Positions 34,982 to 44,475 of a DNA stretch of 64,000 nt are shown here, one piece after another. Below the pieces are notes generated by a model, which made no database searches, was not told where the DNA came from, and saw only the letters and a program-made list of their open reading frames with translations. Within the stretch, counting starts at the first letter, position 1; the number at the start of each line of letters is the position of its first letter. The position numbers were made by a program, and so were the translations under genes. The DNA comes from Alphaproteobacteria bacterium MarineAlpha3_Bin2 (GTDB taxonomy: Bacteria; Pseudomonadota; Alphaproteobacteria; Rhodospirillales; Casp-alpha2), in assembly GCA_002938315.1 (NCBI GenBank), contig PTLL01000004.1:1-64000 (forward strand), given 5' to 3'.

Positions 34982-35717
34982 CTTTTTGTTTTTTCATCTT
35001 CTTGTAAACGACCGGAAGCAGGGACAAACACGCCAATCCCAGCAGCGGCCCGAACACTTCCATACTGAAGATGATATCCAAATCCGGCATATCCCCTCGG
35101 TCGAAGACCGCTCCCAAACCATTGCCTATACTACAGAAAACGGCGGTGCCGGGAATAATACCCAAGAATGTTCCAATCACGAAAGTCCGGGTCGGAACCC
35201 CCAACAGTGCCGGCACCAGATTAACCAGCCAGAACGGAAACAACGGCACCAGCCGCAAAACCAATAAATAAGACAACGCGTTTTCCTGGAATCCTTGTTC
35301 CATTTTACGCATGGTGGCGCCAGCCTTTTCATGGAAAAAATCGGCCAGCGCATACCGGGCGATGAGAAAAATGCCAAGGGCGCCCAGGGTCGCGGCAAAA
35401 ACGACGACGATGGTCGAAACCACTGTTCCCATCAGGAACCCCGCCCCCAATGACAGCCATACGGCGCCAGGAATCGACAACGCCACCACCAGCGCATAAA
35501 TCAGGATCATGCTGATGATCGCAACGAAATGATTGTCCACATACCATTCCATCACCGTCTTGCGGTGATTCTTCAGCATCTCGAAACTAAGGAATTCATC
35601 CAACCCGAAAATGAAGACGGCGGCGAACGCGGCGACAACCAACAACAACGGCAAAACCCTTACCCACAGTGTTTTTCTTGGCTCGATTGCAGTTTGTTTG
35701 TGTTCGGCTCCGGTCAT
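34974..35717 (-). CDS. TVP38/TMEM64 family membrane protein
   Basis: A 247-residue integral membrane protein of the SNARE-associated/VTT domain family, with about six hydrophobic segments. Conserved features are S-I-P-G-A-V-W-L-S-L-G-A-G-F-L-M-G, R-Y-A-L-A-D-F-F, L-R-L-V-P-L-F-P-F-W-L-V-N and G-T-F-L-G-I-I-P-G. The ATG at 35717 is chosen because it opens the conserved protein and has AAGGATCG upstream; the in-frame extension to 35831 is not conserved-looking. It is coupled to the disulfide reductase, a pairing common in bacteria whose function is unresolved. Confidence 0.9.
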   Translation of the reverse strand: MTGAEHKQTAIEPRKTLWVRVLPLLLVVAAFAAVFIFGLDEFLSFEMLKNHRKTVMEWYVDNHFVAIISMILIYALVVALSIPGAVWLSLGAGFLMGTVVSTIVVVFAATLGALGIFLIARYALADFFHEKAGATMRKMEQGFQENALSYLLVLRLVPLFPFWLVNLVPALLGVPTRTFVIGTFLGIIPGTAVFCSIGNGLGAVFDRGDMPDLDIIFSMEVFGPLLGLACLSLLPVVYKKMKKQKDG

Positions 35718-35992
35718 CGGGAGGGCGATCCTTTTCTGATCCGGCAAAAGGGGGATATTGATTACTGAACCAGTTTTAAGGTGAACCACCCATGTTCGGC
35801 AACCGCTAGCCCGTGGTCCACCGGTAAACAATATGTGACCTTATATTGATGACGCAGCCACTTCCATTCCCAGAACCCATAAAACAGTCCCTAAGGCCCC
35901 GGTTTTCCTGACCTCCAGGATGGTTGCAAGCGGCGTTGACTTCGCCTGTGCAAAACCGTATACAGCGGGCTCTTATTTGTCGGAGACGAGCC

Positions 35993-36127
35993 GTGAAGCG
36001 TACTTTTCAACCAAGCAAACTTGTCCGTAAACGTCGGCATGGTTTTCGCAGTCGCATGTCGACTGTTGGCGGCCGCCGGATTCTTTCCACCCGCCGCGCC
36101 AAGGGGCGGAAACGCCTTTCTGCGTGA
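35993..36127 (+). CDS. rpmH: Ribosomal protein L34
   Basis: A 44-residue basic protein with the unmistakable [17 protein letters not shown] opening and a R-R-A-K-G-R-K-R-L tail. It starts at GTG with GGAG 8 bases upstream; there is no ATG, and the in-frame extension to 35924 would add 23 residues that are not part of L34. It heads the classical rpmH-rnpA-yidD-yidC order. Confidence 0.98.
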   Translation: MKRTFQPSKLVRKRRHGFRSRMSTVGGRRILSTRRAKGRKRLSA

Positions 36128-36160
36128 CGGCGTGACCGATCGCGGTTATCCGGCCTGTCC

Positions 36161-36574
36161 GTGCCTATCCACATCGAGCCTACCGACGTGTTGCGGCTGA
36201 AGCAGCGGCGCGAGTTCCTGCGTGTTGCCGGGGCCGGACACAAGTGGGTGGCGCCGGGGTTGATCCTTCAGGCCCGTACCCATATGCCGGGTGAGGCGTT
36301 TAAGGTTAAGGAGAACGACGAGGGAAAAGACGGGAACGACGCGAACGGATTTCGACTTGGTTTTACCGTCAGCCGCAAAGTTGGCGGCGCGGTGGATCGC
36401 AACCGGGCCAGGCGACGTCTCCGGGCGGCAGCGGAAAGGGTCATGCCCCGGCATGCTAAGCACGGCAATGATTTTGTCCTGATTGGGCGGCGCGCGACAT
36501 TGAAACGGCGGTTCCAGGCCTTGGTCGGGGACTTGCAAACGGCATTAAGGAAACTTGATGCTTACGAAGAATAA
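36161..36574 (+). CDS. rnpA: Ribonuclease P protein component
   Basis: A 137-residue basic protein; the RNase P protein helps the catalytic RNA mature tRNA 5' ends. The RNR motif is present as D-R-N-R-A-R-R-R-L-R, with F-R-L-G-F-T-V-S-R-K-V-G-G-A before it. A poorly conserved, Glu/Asp/Lys-rich insertion (about residues 45-62) makes it slightly long. The start is uncertain, with GTG 36161 or a GTG at 36189 both possible. It sits 33 bp after rpmH. Confidence 0.95.
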   Translation: MPIHIEPTDVLRLKQRREFLRVAGAGHKWVAPGLILQARTHMPGEAFKVKENDEGKDGNDANGFRLGFTVSRKVGGAVDRNRARRRLRAAAERVMPRHAKHGNDFVLIGRRATLKRRFQALVGDLQTALRKLDAYEE

Positions 36575-36605
36575 CTGAGACCAGGTGCTCTCAAGAGGGA
36601 CGGTA

Positions 36606-36860
36606 ATGAAGTTTTTCGGCAAATTTTTACAAGGCCTGATCCGGGCGTACCAGCTAATGATCATTCCGGTAATGCCGGCAGGCGGCTGCCGTTTTCACCC
36701 GACGTGTTCCGTCTATGCCATAGACGCTATCGGCCAACACGGTCCCATCAAGGGCGTCTGGCTGGCGCTAAAACGAATTTTACGTTGTCACCCGTGGGGC
36801 GAGGCGGGCACCGACCATGTCCCCCTGCCAGAGGACAAAACGGAAAAGGCGGCGGGCTAG
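36606..36860 (+). CDS. yidD: Membrane protein insertion efficiency factor YidD
   Basis: An 84-residue protein with the YidD core (Y-Q-L-M-I-I-P-x-M-P-x-x-x-C-R-F-x-P-T-C-S-x-Y-A) and L-K-R-I-L-R-C-H-P-W-G-E-x-G. It is a peripheral membrane protein that assists YidC-dependent insertion. ATG 36606 follows AGAGGGAC; an in-frame start at 36585 is not needed. It lies 4 bp before yidC. Confidence 0.97.
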   Translation: MKFFGKFLQGLIRAYQLMIIPVMPAGGCRFHPTCSVYAIDAIGQHGPIKGVWLALKRILRCHPWGEAGTDHVPLPEDKTEKAAG

Positions 36861-36864
36861 GACA

Positions 36865-38637
36865 ATGATCGATAATAAAAACATGATCATAGCGGTGGTG
36901 CTGTCGATCCTCATATTAGTCGGGTTTGAATGGTATTTTTCCAAGAACCGACCCGCCCCCACCGAGGAACAGGCACAATCCGAACTGGTGCAGCCGACAC
37001 CGGGTCAAGCGACGCCCAATATACCCAAGGCGGCGGCGAACCAACCGAGCCCGTCCCAACTAGGGGTCTCCGTTCCCACCGCCCCGGGCTTGCCGACGGC
37101 GGCAAAGGAATCATCGCTCATGGCGCTCCTTAAAAATGGCGACAGAATCAAGATCGAGACCCCCCGCCTGCACGGATCTATTGCGCTCATCGGCGGCAGG
37201 ATGGATGACCTGTCCCTTCCCGATTACCGCGAAACGCTGGAGCCGGACAGCGACGAAATCGTTCTGTTGATTCCAAAAGGGGCAAAGGACGCCTATTTCG
37301 CCGAATTCGGCTGGGTGCCGGGCGGCGGCCAGACGGTGCCGACCGCCGACACGGTCTGGAAGTCGGATCGCAAAACCCTCAGCCAGGAAACCCCGGTGAC
37401 GTTGACCTGGGACAATGGCAAAGGATTGAAATTTTCACGCACTATCGCCATTGACGATAAATATATGTTTACCATCACCCAGTCGGTGAAGAACACCGGC
37501 ACCAGTGCCGCCACCCTCTTTCCCTATGGCCTTATTTCGCGGCGCAGCACCCCAGAAGTCAGCGGCTTTTACATTATTCATGAAGGGCTGATGGGAGTCG
37601 CCAACGAAACACTCAAGGAAATCAGTTACGACGACCTCAAGGAGCAAGGCCAGGTCAAGGATACCGCCACGGGCGGTTGGATCGGCATTACCGATAAGTA
37701 CTGGTTGACGGCCCTGGTGCCGGACCAGAAGGCCAAGGTTAATTCGCGTTTCTTATTCCGCCGGGATAATGGCGAAGACCTGTATCAGGCCGATTACCTG
37801 TCTGCCGCCGTCACCATCGCACCCGGCCAGACAGCCCGATCTGAAAACCGCCTGTTCGCCGGCGCCAAGGAAGTCACGACCATGGACGCCTATAACGAAC
37901 AATTAGGCATCGATCGTTTCGACCTGACCATTGATTTCGGCTGGTTCTATTTCCTCACCAAACCGATTTTTTACGCCCTTCTCTACATCAACAACATTGT
38001 CCTGAACTTCGGGATTTCGATCATTCTGCTGACCATGGGCATCAAACTGGTGTTTTTCCCCCTGGCCAACAAGTCCTACACGTCGATGAGCCGGATGAAG
38101 AAGCTGACGCCGCAGATAACGAAACTGCGCGAGCGTTTCAAAGATGATAAGACGCACCTGAACCAGGAAATGATGGAACTCTACAAACGCGAAAAAGTTA
38201 ACCCCGCTGCCGGTTGCCTACCGATCTTGATTCAAATTCCAGTGTTTTTCGCCCTTTACAAAGTCCTGTTCGTGAACATCGAAATGCGCCATGCGCCATT
38301 CTTCGGATGGATCAAGGATCTGTCGGCGGCCGACCCGACGTCCATCTTTAATCTGTTCGGGCTGATCCCGTGGACGCCGCCGGATTTCCTGATGATCGGG
38401 ATTTGGCCGCTGATTATGGGTGTGTCCATGTTTCTGCAGCAAAAACTGAACCCGCAGCCCACCGATCCGATGCAGGCGAAGCTTTTTCTGTTCCTGCCGA
38501 TCTTGTTCACCTTCCTGCTGGCGCGATTCCCGGCCGGCCTGGTGATTTACTGGGCGGTGAACAATGTGCTCTCCATGGCGCAGCAATGGGTCATCATGCG
38601 GCGTATGGGAATATCCGGGAAAGATGCCCTGAAGTAG
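36865..38637 (+). CDS. yidC: Membrane protein insertase YidC
   Basis: A 590-residue inner-membrane insertase. One N-terminal helix is followed by a large periplasmic domain (about residues 55-350) and a C-terminal group of five hydrophobic segments with the conserved M-M-E-L-Y-K-R-E-K-V-N-P-A-A-G-C-L-P-x-L-I-Q-I-P block. A Pro/Ala/Gln-rich linker after the first helix is variable. It starts 4 bp after yidD, with translation probably coupled, and is followed by engB. Confidence 0.98.
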   Translation: MIDNKNMIIAVVLSILILVGFEWYFSKNRPAPTEEQAQSELVQPTPGQATPNIPKAAANQPSPSQLGVSVPTAPGLPTAAKESSLMALLKNGDRIKIETPRLHGSIALIGGRMDDLSLPDYRETLEPDSDEIVLLIPKGAKDAYFAEFGWVPGGGQTVPTADTVWKSDRKTLSQETPVTLTWDNGKGLKFSRTIAIDDKYMFTITQSVKNTGTSAATLFPYGLISRRSTPEVSGFYIIHEGLMGVANETLKEISYDDLKEQGQVKDTATGGWIGITDKYWLTALVPDQKAKVNSRFLFRRDNGEDLYQADYLSAAVTIAPGQTARSENRLFAGAKEVTTMDAYNEQLGIDRFDLTIDFGWFYFLTKPIFYALLYINNIVLNFGISIILLTMGIKLVFFPLANKSYTSMSRMKKLTPQITKLRERFKDDKTHLNQEMMELYKREKVNPAAGCLPILIQIPVFFALYKVLFVNIEMRHAPFFGWIKDLSAADPTSIFNLFGLIPWTPPDFLMIGIWPLIMGVSMFLQQKLNPQPTDPMQAKLFLFLPILFTFLLARFPAGLVIYWAVNNVLSMAQQWVIMRRMGISGKDALK

Positions 38638-38661
38638 CCCTGTTGCTTGAAGGCGGCTGGA

Positions 38662-39360
38662 ATGACGACGCCCGAATCCGATAACAATAAGAAAGTCGGG
38701 AACGACACCGCGCAGGCCCTGGAACAGGGACGCTTGCTGTTCGCCAAGCAGTGCGACTTTATCCTGGGCGCCACCAATATGAATCAGGTGCCGGTCTCGG
38801 AACTGCCGGAAATTGCATTTGCCGGACGGTCCAATGTCGGCAAATCGAGCCTGATTAACGCGCTCACCGGAAGAAACACGTTGGCGCGCACGTCGAACAC
38901 ACCAGGACGCACCCGCCAGGTTAATTTTTTCGACCTAGGGGGCCGGTTGATGCTGGCAGATCTTCCCGGATACGGCTATGCACGGGCGCCGAAAACCGAA
39001 ATCGCCCAATGGACGACGTTAATCGAGGATTATCTCAGGGGGCGCGTCGGGCTTCGTCGGGTGTGTCTGTTGATCGATGCGCGGCACGGGATCAAGGCCA
39101 CCGACAACCAGGTCATGAAGCTTCTGGATCAAGCGGCGGTGGTTTACCAAGTCGTGCTGACCAAGTGCGATAAGGTCAAGAAGGCCCCGCTTCAAGCCCG
39201 CCAGAAGGAAGTGTCGACCACCCTGGCCGGGCACACGGCGGCACACCCGGAGATCATCGTCACCTCGGCACGTAAGGGGCACGGCATCGCCGAATTGCGC
39301 GCCGCGCTGACATCCCTGGCGGCGCCCGGGACACTGGCCGAGCATGAAAAACTAGGCTAG
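38662..39360 (+). CDS. engB: Ribosome biogenesis GTPase EngB (YihA/YsxC)
   Basis: A 232-residue P-loop GTPase needed for large-subunit assembly. G1 is G-R-S-N-V-G-K-S-S, the G2 Thr is in T-P-G-R-T, G3 is D-L-P-G-Y-G, G4 is T-K-C-D-K, and the SAK-like G5 is T-S-A-R-K. The ATG at 38662 is chosen over TTG 38647. It is 24 bp after yidC and 12 bp before argB, a common alphaproteobacterial arrangement. Confidence 0.96.
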   Translation: MTTPESDNNKKVGNDTAQALEQGRLLFAKQCDFILGATNMNQVPVSELPEIAFAGRSNVGKSSLINALTGRNTLARTSNTPGRTRQVNFFDLGGRLMLADLPGYGYARAPKTEIAQWTTLIEDYLRGRVGLRRVCLLIDARHGIKATDNQVMKLLDQAAVVYQVVLTKCDKVKKAPLQARQKEVSTTLAGHTAAHPEIIVTSARKGHGIAELRAALTSLAAPGTLAEHEKLG

Positions 39361-39372
39361 GTTCCCCCGGTG

Positions 39373-40317
39373 ATGAGCAAGAAACCGAAAAAACCGGCAA
39401 AAAAGAAAAGCCCGGCGAAACCGCCTAAATCCAGTGACGATTGGCTGGGTCAGGCCACGGTATTGTCCGAGGCGATGCCGTATATGCAACAGTATGCCGG
39501 CGAGACCTTCGTGATCAAATATGGCGGGCACGCCATGGGCGATCCCAAATTGGCGGATTTATTCGCCCGTGACATCGTGCTGTTGCGGCAAATTGGCATC
39601 AATCCAATTGTCGTCCACGGCGGTGGGCCGCAAATCGCCGATATGCTGAAACGGCTGAAAATCAAAAGCGAATTTATCGATGGGCTCCGGGTCACCGACG
39701 AAGCGACCGTGAACGTCGTCGAAATGGTGCTGTCGGGGTCGATCAACAAACAGATCGTGTCCGCCATCAACGCCGCCGGTGGGTTCGCCATCGGGCTTTC
39801 CGGCAAGGACGGCAACCTGATCCGGTGCGACAAGGCTACACGCACCAAACGCGACCCGGATTCCAACATTGAAAAGGTTCTGGACTTAGGCCTGGTTGGC
39901 GAACCGAATGAGATCAACCCACATATTCTGGCGCTATTCGATGAATCGGACATCACCCCGGTGATCGCGCCGATCGGCACAGGGCCGGACGGCGAAACGC
40001 TCAACATTAACGCCGACACCGTCGCCGGCGCCATCGCCAACGCCGTCGGCGCCAAACGGTTGATGATGCTGACCGACGTGGTCGGGGTTCTCGACAAAAA
40101 AGGCAAGCTGATCGCCGAAATGCCCCTGAGAAAAGCCAAGGCGTTGCTCAAAAACGGCACCATCGACGGCGGCATGATCCCCAAGGTCAACACCTGCCTC
40201 AACGCCATTGAAGGCGACGTCGAAGGCGCCGTCATCATCGATGGCCGGGTCGAACATGCGATTTTAATCGAATTGTTTACCGAAGGCGGCGCCGGCACCC
40301 TGATCACGCGCGGTTAG
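39373..40317 (+). CDS. argB: Acetylglutamate kinase
   Basis: A 314-residue amino acid kinase of arginine synthesis. Key features are I-K-Y-G-G-H-A-M at the N terminus of the fold, V-H-G-G-G-P-Q-I, the R-x-T-D (substrate) region and [13 protein letters not shown] near the C terminus. A basic 22-residue Lys/Pro tail precedes the core. GTG 39370 lies immediately upstream, but ATG 39373 is chosen. It overlaps the small minus-strand gene's stop by 4 bp at its end. Confidence 0.96.
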   Translation: MSKKPKKPAKKKSPAKPPKSSDDWLGQATVLSEAMPYMQQYAGETFVIKYGGHAMGDPKLADLFARDIVLLRQIGINPIVVHGGGPQIADMLKRLKIKSEFIDGLRVTDEATVNVVEMVLSGSINKQIVSAINAAGGFAIGLSGKDGNLIRCDKATRTKRDPDSNIEKVLDLGLVGEPNEINPHILALFDESDITPVIAPIGTGPDGETLNINADTVAGAIANAVGAKRLMMLTDVVGVLDKKGKLIAEMPLRKAKALLKNGTIDGGMIPKVNTCLNAIEGDVEGAVIIDGRVEHAILIELFTEGGAGTLITRG

Positions 40318-40445
40318 GTTAGGTCCTTGATAAAGTCCAACTGCCATTCCAGTTCTTCATCGTCGAGGGGATAGTCGTTGCCGTCGGCGCGAAGCGATTC
40401 TTTTGTCCCGACCAGGGCGAGCTTGCGTTGAAGCGTTTCCGCCAA
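40314..40445 (-). CDS. Small ORF on the minus strand, unknown function
   Basis: A 43-codon ORF from TTG 40445 to TAA 40314, convergent with argB. The peptide is balanced in charge and ends in an acidic helix-like stretch ([12 protein letters not shown]). The frame stays open only 7 codons further upstream. The start is unsupported by a clear ribosome-binding site, and this could be the end of a broken gene whose N-terminal part is in another frame. Coding-like composition is the only evidence. Confidence 0.3.
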   Translation of the reverse strand: MAETLQRKLALVGTKESLRADGNDYPLDDEELEWQLDFIKDLT

Positions 40446-40624
40446 TTTCGCGCTTAACCCCGCTTTTCAGGCAATGGCAAGCATGCCCTTGGCACTGCGA
40501 TTGGTATTGACGGCGCGCACGACGTCCCGCGCCCAGCCCTCAGACTTGCATACGGTGATATTCTATTGCATTCAAGGGAAAGAAAAAGCCCACATTTCCA
40601 TCAATCGCCACCCTCATAAAAGCA

Positions 40625-41308
40625 ATGGATCAAACAAGCGCTCCCAAAACCCGTCTGATAGAGGCTGATTGCTGGGTTTTCGACCTGGATAACACCCTGT
40701 ATCCGTCATCATCCGACCTATTTCCCCAGGTCGACAAAAGAATGACCCGTTTCATTGCCGATTTCCTGGATTTGAACATCCAAGAGGCCGGTGAACTTCG
40801 GCGCGCCTATTACCTGGAATACGGCACCACACTTTCGGGGTTGATGGCGCTTCACGACATGAGGCCCGAGGCCTTTCTTGATTTCGTCCACGACGTCGAC
40901 TTAGGCGTGGTGACGCCCGACCCACTGCTTGATCAGGCGCTTTCCAGGATTCCGGGGCGGAAAGTCATTTTCACCAACGGACCCACCAACTATGCGGAAC
41001 GAATTCTGGCGCGGCTATCCATCGGCCATCATTTCGAAGACATTTATGACATCATCGGCGCCCAATACATCCCCAAACCCAAGCCCGAACCCTATGACGC
41101 TCTGGTTCGCCGTTGCAAATTAACGCCGTCGCGAACGGTGATGGTCGAAGACCTAACCCGTAATCTGGCCCCGGCCGCACACCTGGGCATGACCACGGTC
41201 TGGGTCCGCCCAGAGCGCCTTCGCGATCAAGACGACCCGGTGCCTGCGCACATCGACCACGTCGTCGACGACCTTCCCCAGTGGCTTGGCGCGTTGACGG
41301 CGGAATAA
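40625..41308 (+). CDS. HAD-family hydrolase, pyrimidine 5'-nucleotidase type
   Basis: A 227-residue haloacid dehalogenase-superfamily phosphatase. Motif I is F-D-L-D-N-T-L (nucleophile Asp), motif II is F-T-N-G-P, the motif III lysine is in P-K-P-K-P-E-P-Y, and motif IV is M-V-E-D-L-T-R-N. The helical cap matches the SDT1-like pyrimidine 5'-nucleotidase branch, which removes phosphate from nucleoside monophosphates. It starts 307 bp after argB and precedes dapD; this HAD gene is often found in that neighbourhood in alphaproteobacteria. Confidence 0.9.
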   Translation: MDQTSAPKTRLIEADCWVFDLDNTLYPSSSDLFPQVDKRMTRFIADFLDLNIQEAGELRRAYYLEYGTTLSGLMALHDMRPEAFLDFVHDVDLGVVTPDPLLDQALSRIPGRKVIFTNGPTNYAERILARLSIGHHFEDIYDIIGAQYIPKPKPEPYDALVRRCKLTPSRTVMVEDLTRNLAPAAHLGMTTVWVRPERLRDQDDPVPAHIDHVVDDLPQWLGALTAE

Positions 41309-41422
41309 TACCAAGGGTCGCTATCGCCAAACCGTCCCGCGTATTGACACCCCGTATTGACACTCCGGGCGGCGTACCGCATTTTCTGTCGCCGCGAATA
41401 ACCGCAATTGAAAGTAAATCCC

Positions 41423-42265
41423 ATGACGACCGCCGACCTGCAAGCCACCATTGACGACGCCTGGGAAGACCGCGACAACATCGGCATCGGCACCACCGGT
41501 GCGGTCCGTGACGCCGTTGACGGCGCCCTCAACCTGTTGGATGCCGGTGACGCCCGTGTCGCTGAAAAATCAGGCGGCGAATGGCAGGTTAATCAATGGC
41601 TGAAAAAGGCGGTATTGCTGTCTTTTCGCCTCAACGACATGGCCCCGATCCCCGGCGGACCTGGTGGCGCGCCTTGGTTTGACAAGGTCGCATCCAAGTT
41701 TCAGGGCTGGGATGACAGCCACTTCCGCGCGGCCGGATTTCGCGCCGTACCCAATTGCATCGTCCGCCACTCGGCCCATATCGCGCCCGGCGTCATCCTG
41801 ATGCCCAGCTTTGTTAATTTGGGCGCCTATGTGGACAGCGGCACCATGGTCGATACCTGGGCGACGGTCGGCTCCTGCGCGCAAATTGGTAAAAACTGTC
41901 ACATTTCCGGCGGTGCCGGTATCGGCGGCGTGCTGGAACCGCTCCAGGCCGGCCCGGTGATTATCGAAGACAATTGCTTTATCGGGGCGCGTTCCGAAGT
42001 CGCCGAAGGCGTCATCGTCGAAGAGGGCGCGGTGCTGTCCATGGGGGTCTATATCGGCGCCTCGACCAAGATCGTCGACCGCGCCACCGGCGAGGTGATG
42101 TACGGCCGGGTGCCTGCCTATTCCGTGATCGTTCCGGGCTCCATGCCGGGGCGCGAACTTGAAGACGGCACCCCGGGCCCGGGGCTGTATTGCGCCGTCA
42201 TCGTCAAGCGGGTGGATGAGAAGACCCGCTCGAAGACATCCATCAACGAACTACTCCGGGATTAA
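41423..42265 (+). CDS. dapD: Tetrahydrodipicolinate N-succinyltransferase
   Basis: A 280-residue left-handed beta-helix acyltransferase of lysine/diaminopimelate synthesis. Hexapeptide-type turns run through about residues 115-225 (for example [20 protein letters not shown]). ATG 41423 gives the usual N terminus M-T-T-A-D-L-Q; a TTG start at 41408 is less likely. It is followed by dapE after 15 bp, so the two steps that add and remove the succinyl group are one operon. Confidence 0.97.
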   Translation: MTTADLQATIDDAWEDRDNIGIGTTGAVRDAVDGALNLLDAGDARVAEKSGGEWQVNQWLKKAVLLSFRLNDMAPIPGGPGGAPWFDKVASKFQGWDDSHFRAAGFRAVPNCIVRHSAHIAPGVILMPSFVNLGAYVDSGTMVDTWATVGSCAQIGKNCHISGGAGIGGVLEPLQAGPVIIEDNCFIGARSEVAEGVIVEEGAVLSMGVYIGASTKIVDRATGEVMYGRVPAYSVIVPGSMPGRELEDGTPGPGLYCAVIVKRVDEKTRSKTSINELLRD

Positions 42266-42280
42266 CACAGGAGCGATCCC

Positions 42281-43435
42281 ATGGATCCCCTTGAATTAAG
42301 CCAGGCCCTGATTCGCTGCCCCAGCGTGACCCCGACGGACGCAGGCGCCCTTGATGTCCTTGCCGGGGCGCTTGAAGGCCTCGGCTTCACCTGCCACCGC
42401 CTGCCCTTTACCGGCGACGGCAGCCACGAGGTGCAGAACCTCTATGCCCGGATCGGCGACGACGCGCCGAATTTCTGTTTCGCCGGCCATACCGATGTGG
42501 TGCCCGTCGGCGACGCGGGAAATTGGTCCGTCGATCCCTTCGAAGCCTTGGTCAAAGACGGGCGGCTTTATGGGCGCGGGGCCTCGGATATGAAAACCGC
42601 CATCGCCGCCTTTACCGCCGCCACGGCCCGGTTCTTAAGCGAGCACGGGCCGGATTTCGGCGGCTCCATCAGCTTGTTAATCACCGGCGACGAGGAAGGT
42701 GCCGCCATCAACGGCACCGTCAAGGTTCTCGATTGGCTGCAGGATCAACACCAGGTCATCGACGCCTGCTTGGTCGGCGAACCGACAAACACCGACACCC
42801 TCGGCGATACGATAAAAATTGGCCGCCGGGGGTCCATGAACAGCGTCCTCACCGTGCAAGGAACAAGCGGCCACGCCGCCTATCCGCAGCTCGCCGACAA
42901 CCCCATTCACCGGTTGATGGCGATGCTGACGGCGATTATCGATACCCCCCTGGACGAGGGCACCGCGCATTTCCCGGCATCGCAACCGGTGGTCACCAGT
43001 ATTGATGTCGGCAACCCTGTGACCAATGTTATTCCGGCCACGGCGACGGCAAATTTCAATGTTCGTTTCAACGACCTTCATTCCGGGGACAGCCTGGTGG
43101 CCCTGCTTCGCCAACGGTTCGACGCCATTAGCGGCGAATACGACCTGGCCGTGCGGGTTTCAGGCGAACCGTTCCTGACCGCCCCCGGCCCGTTGGCCGC
43201 CACCGTCGCCGCCGCCGTTGAAACCGTCACCGGCCGGCAAGCGGAATTTTCCACTTCCGGCGGCACCTCGGATGCCCGCTTCATCAAGGATCACTGCCCA
43301 ATCGCGGAATTCGGCATGATTAACGACACCGCCCATAAGGCCGATGAAAACGCCGCGGTTGACGATATCGGCACGCTTTCGGAGATCTACCAGGCAGTGC
43401 TTGAGCGTTTCTTCACCGACAGCGCCAAAGGCTGA
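42281..43435 (+). CDS. dapE: Succinyl-diaminopimelate desuccinylase
   Basis: A 384-residue M20 metallopeptidase-family enzyme. The [10 protein letters not shown] motif (first Zn ligand and the catalytic Asp), the L-I-T-G-D-E-E-G motif with the catalytic Glu, and the dimerisation-domain G-R-R-G-S are visible. The ATG at 42281 has CAGGAG upstream. It makes LL-diaminopimelate for lysine and peptidoglycan. A 188-residue membrane-protein gene follows 5 bp later. Confidence 0.96.
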   Translation: MDPLELSQALIRCPSVTPTDAGALDVLAGALEGLGFTCHRLPFTGDGSHEVQNLYARIGDDAPNFCFAGHTDVVPVGDAGNWSVDPFEALVKDGRLYGRGASDMKTAIAAFTAATARFLSEHGPDFGGSISLLITGDEEGAAINGTVKVLDWLQDQHQVIDACLVGEPTNTDTLGDTIKIGRRGSMNSVLTVQGTSGHAAYPQLADNPIHRLMAMLTAIIDTPLDEGTAHFPASQPVVTSIDVGNPVTNVIPATATANFNVRFNDLHSGDSLVALLRQRFDAISGEYDLAVRVSGEPFLTAPGPLAATVAAAVETVTGRQAEFSTSGGTSDARFIKDHCPIAEFGMINDTAHKADENAAVDDIGTLSEIYQAVLERFFTDSAKG

Positions 43436-43440
43436 CCCGG

Positions 43441-44007
43441 ATGCCTTCGGCGCGTGAGGTCATGACGGCCCTCTACGGCACTTACCGGCTGGCCCGCCTC
43501 GATGCCGCGGGAATGGACTTTTTCGACGCGACGCCGGCGGGGTTTTGGCGGTCTTTTTTCGCCGCCGTGCTGATCGCCCCATTTTATCTATTGTTGTTAA
43601 CCATTCGTTTTTCCGGACTGCCGGAAACGGCGCCGTTTTTCAGCTTCATCGCCATCGAATCCATCGCCTACGTCATCGTCTGGGTCGCCTTTCCCCTGCT
43701 GATGGCGTCGTTGGCCAAAATTCTCGACCGGGATTCGCACTACATCCGCTTCATCGTCGCCTATAACTGGGCCGCGGTCCTGCAAAACGGCCTCTATCTG
43801 CCGATCGCCATCATGGCGACATCGGGCCTGTTGGCTGCCGGAACGGCCAATGCGCTGGGACTGATGGCGCTCAGCCTGATCGTGTTTTACACCTGGTTTA
43901 TCACCCGTACCGCGCTGGAGATTCCGGCCGGCATCGCCGCCGGCATCGTCGGTTTGGATTTTCTGCTGAGTATTCTGATCAATACTGTTGCTACGGGGTT
44001 GCTTTGA
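43441..44007 (+). CDS. Integral membrane protein of unknown function
   Basis: A 188-residue protein with about five hydrophobic segments (near residues 38-55, 68-85, 105-125, 130-150, 160-182). It has no motif I recognise; the general plan is that of Yip1-like small membrane proteins. It starts at ATG 43441, 5 bp after dapE, so it is the last gene of the dapD-dapE run. Function cannot be assigned. Confidence 0.7.
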   Translation: MPSAREVMTALYGTYRLARLDAAGMDFFDATPAGFWRSFFAAVLIAPFYLLLLTIRFSGLPETAPFFSFIAIESIAYVIVWVAFPLLMASLAKILDRDSHYIRFIVAYNWAAVLQNGLYLPIAIMATSGLLAAGTANALGLMALSLIVFYTWFITRTALEIPAGIAAGIVGLDFLLSILINTVATGLL

Positions 44008-44391
44008 AGGCGGTGGTGGGTTGGGGGTTCCAGCGGGGTGAGGGGGGCAGCTTGCTGGCCGGGAGCGGGGATTTCCCCTCCGAAAGTCTTAAAATCACCT
44101 GAAAGCGGTCGCCGTTCCGATTCGCTTATAGAGTCCGGGTTTAGCAATAACCCGGCCTGCGGGCATGAACACAAATGTCCGTTTCAACCACTGAGGTCAC
44201 GGAAAAATGAGACAGCCGGGATTTATCGTTACGGGACCATTTGGCGACGCTTCGCCGTGCCTAGCAAACGATTGGGCCGCTCCGAAAACCTTTTGTCATA
44301 GCGGATTACCAGATGGGCAATCGGACGGATTGTACGAAAACTGTGTGCGCTATCCTGGCTCACCAAATCGCTATTTAACGGAGTAATGCAC
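44008..44391. other. Intergenic region after dapE operon
   Basis: No supported gene. It holds a G-rich stretch (44030-44075) and the hairpin at 44135-44155 that may end the dapE operon. An 87-codon frame at 44038-44301 has no ribosome-binding site and an atypical composition, so I treat it as chance. Confidence 0.4.
44135..44155. terminator. Hairpin after the dapD-dapE operon
   Basis: CCGGGTT (44135-44141) and AACCCGG (44149-44155) form a perfect 7-bp stem with a 7-base loop. No T-tract follows, so it may act as an RNA stabiliser or weak terminator. It is 128 bp after the last membrane-protein gene. Confidence 0.35.
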
Positions 44392-44475
44392 GTGGATTAC
44401 GATGAGGATTTTGAGGATTTGGATTGCCAGATGACAGACGACGGAACCTGTCAGTTGGCTGGAACCGAAGAATGA
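44392..44475 (+). CDS. Tiny acidic Cys-containing ORF with UGA before further in-frame codons
   Basis: A 27-residue ORF starts at GTG 44392, eight bases after GGAG (44380-44383); an upstream ATG at 44386 would be too close to that site. The peptide is very acidic (Y-D-E-D-F-E-D-L-D) with Cys at two points. After the UGA at 44473-44475 the same frame continues D-E-C-P and reaches UAG at 44488. In frame with a C-x-x-C-like spacing, the UGA occupies a place where Cys would be natural. It may be a short real protein that ends at UGA, a gene truncated by TGC-to-TGA mutation, or a selenocysteine candidate. No function is recognised. Confidence 0.4.
   Translation: MDYDEDFEDLDCQMTDDGTCQLAGTEE

Noticed and set aside
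35993-38637. Chromosome replication origin near rpmH
   Set aside because: In many bacteria rpmH-rnpA neighbours oriC, but no dnaA, no cluster of DnaA boxes and no AT-rich unwinding element were seen here, and alphaproteobacterial origins usually lie elsewhere.
44038-44301. 87-codon ORF after the dapE operon
   Set aside because: No ribosome-binding site, unusual composition and no similarity recognised; it overlaps a hairpin.
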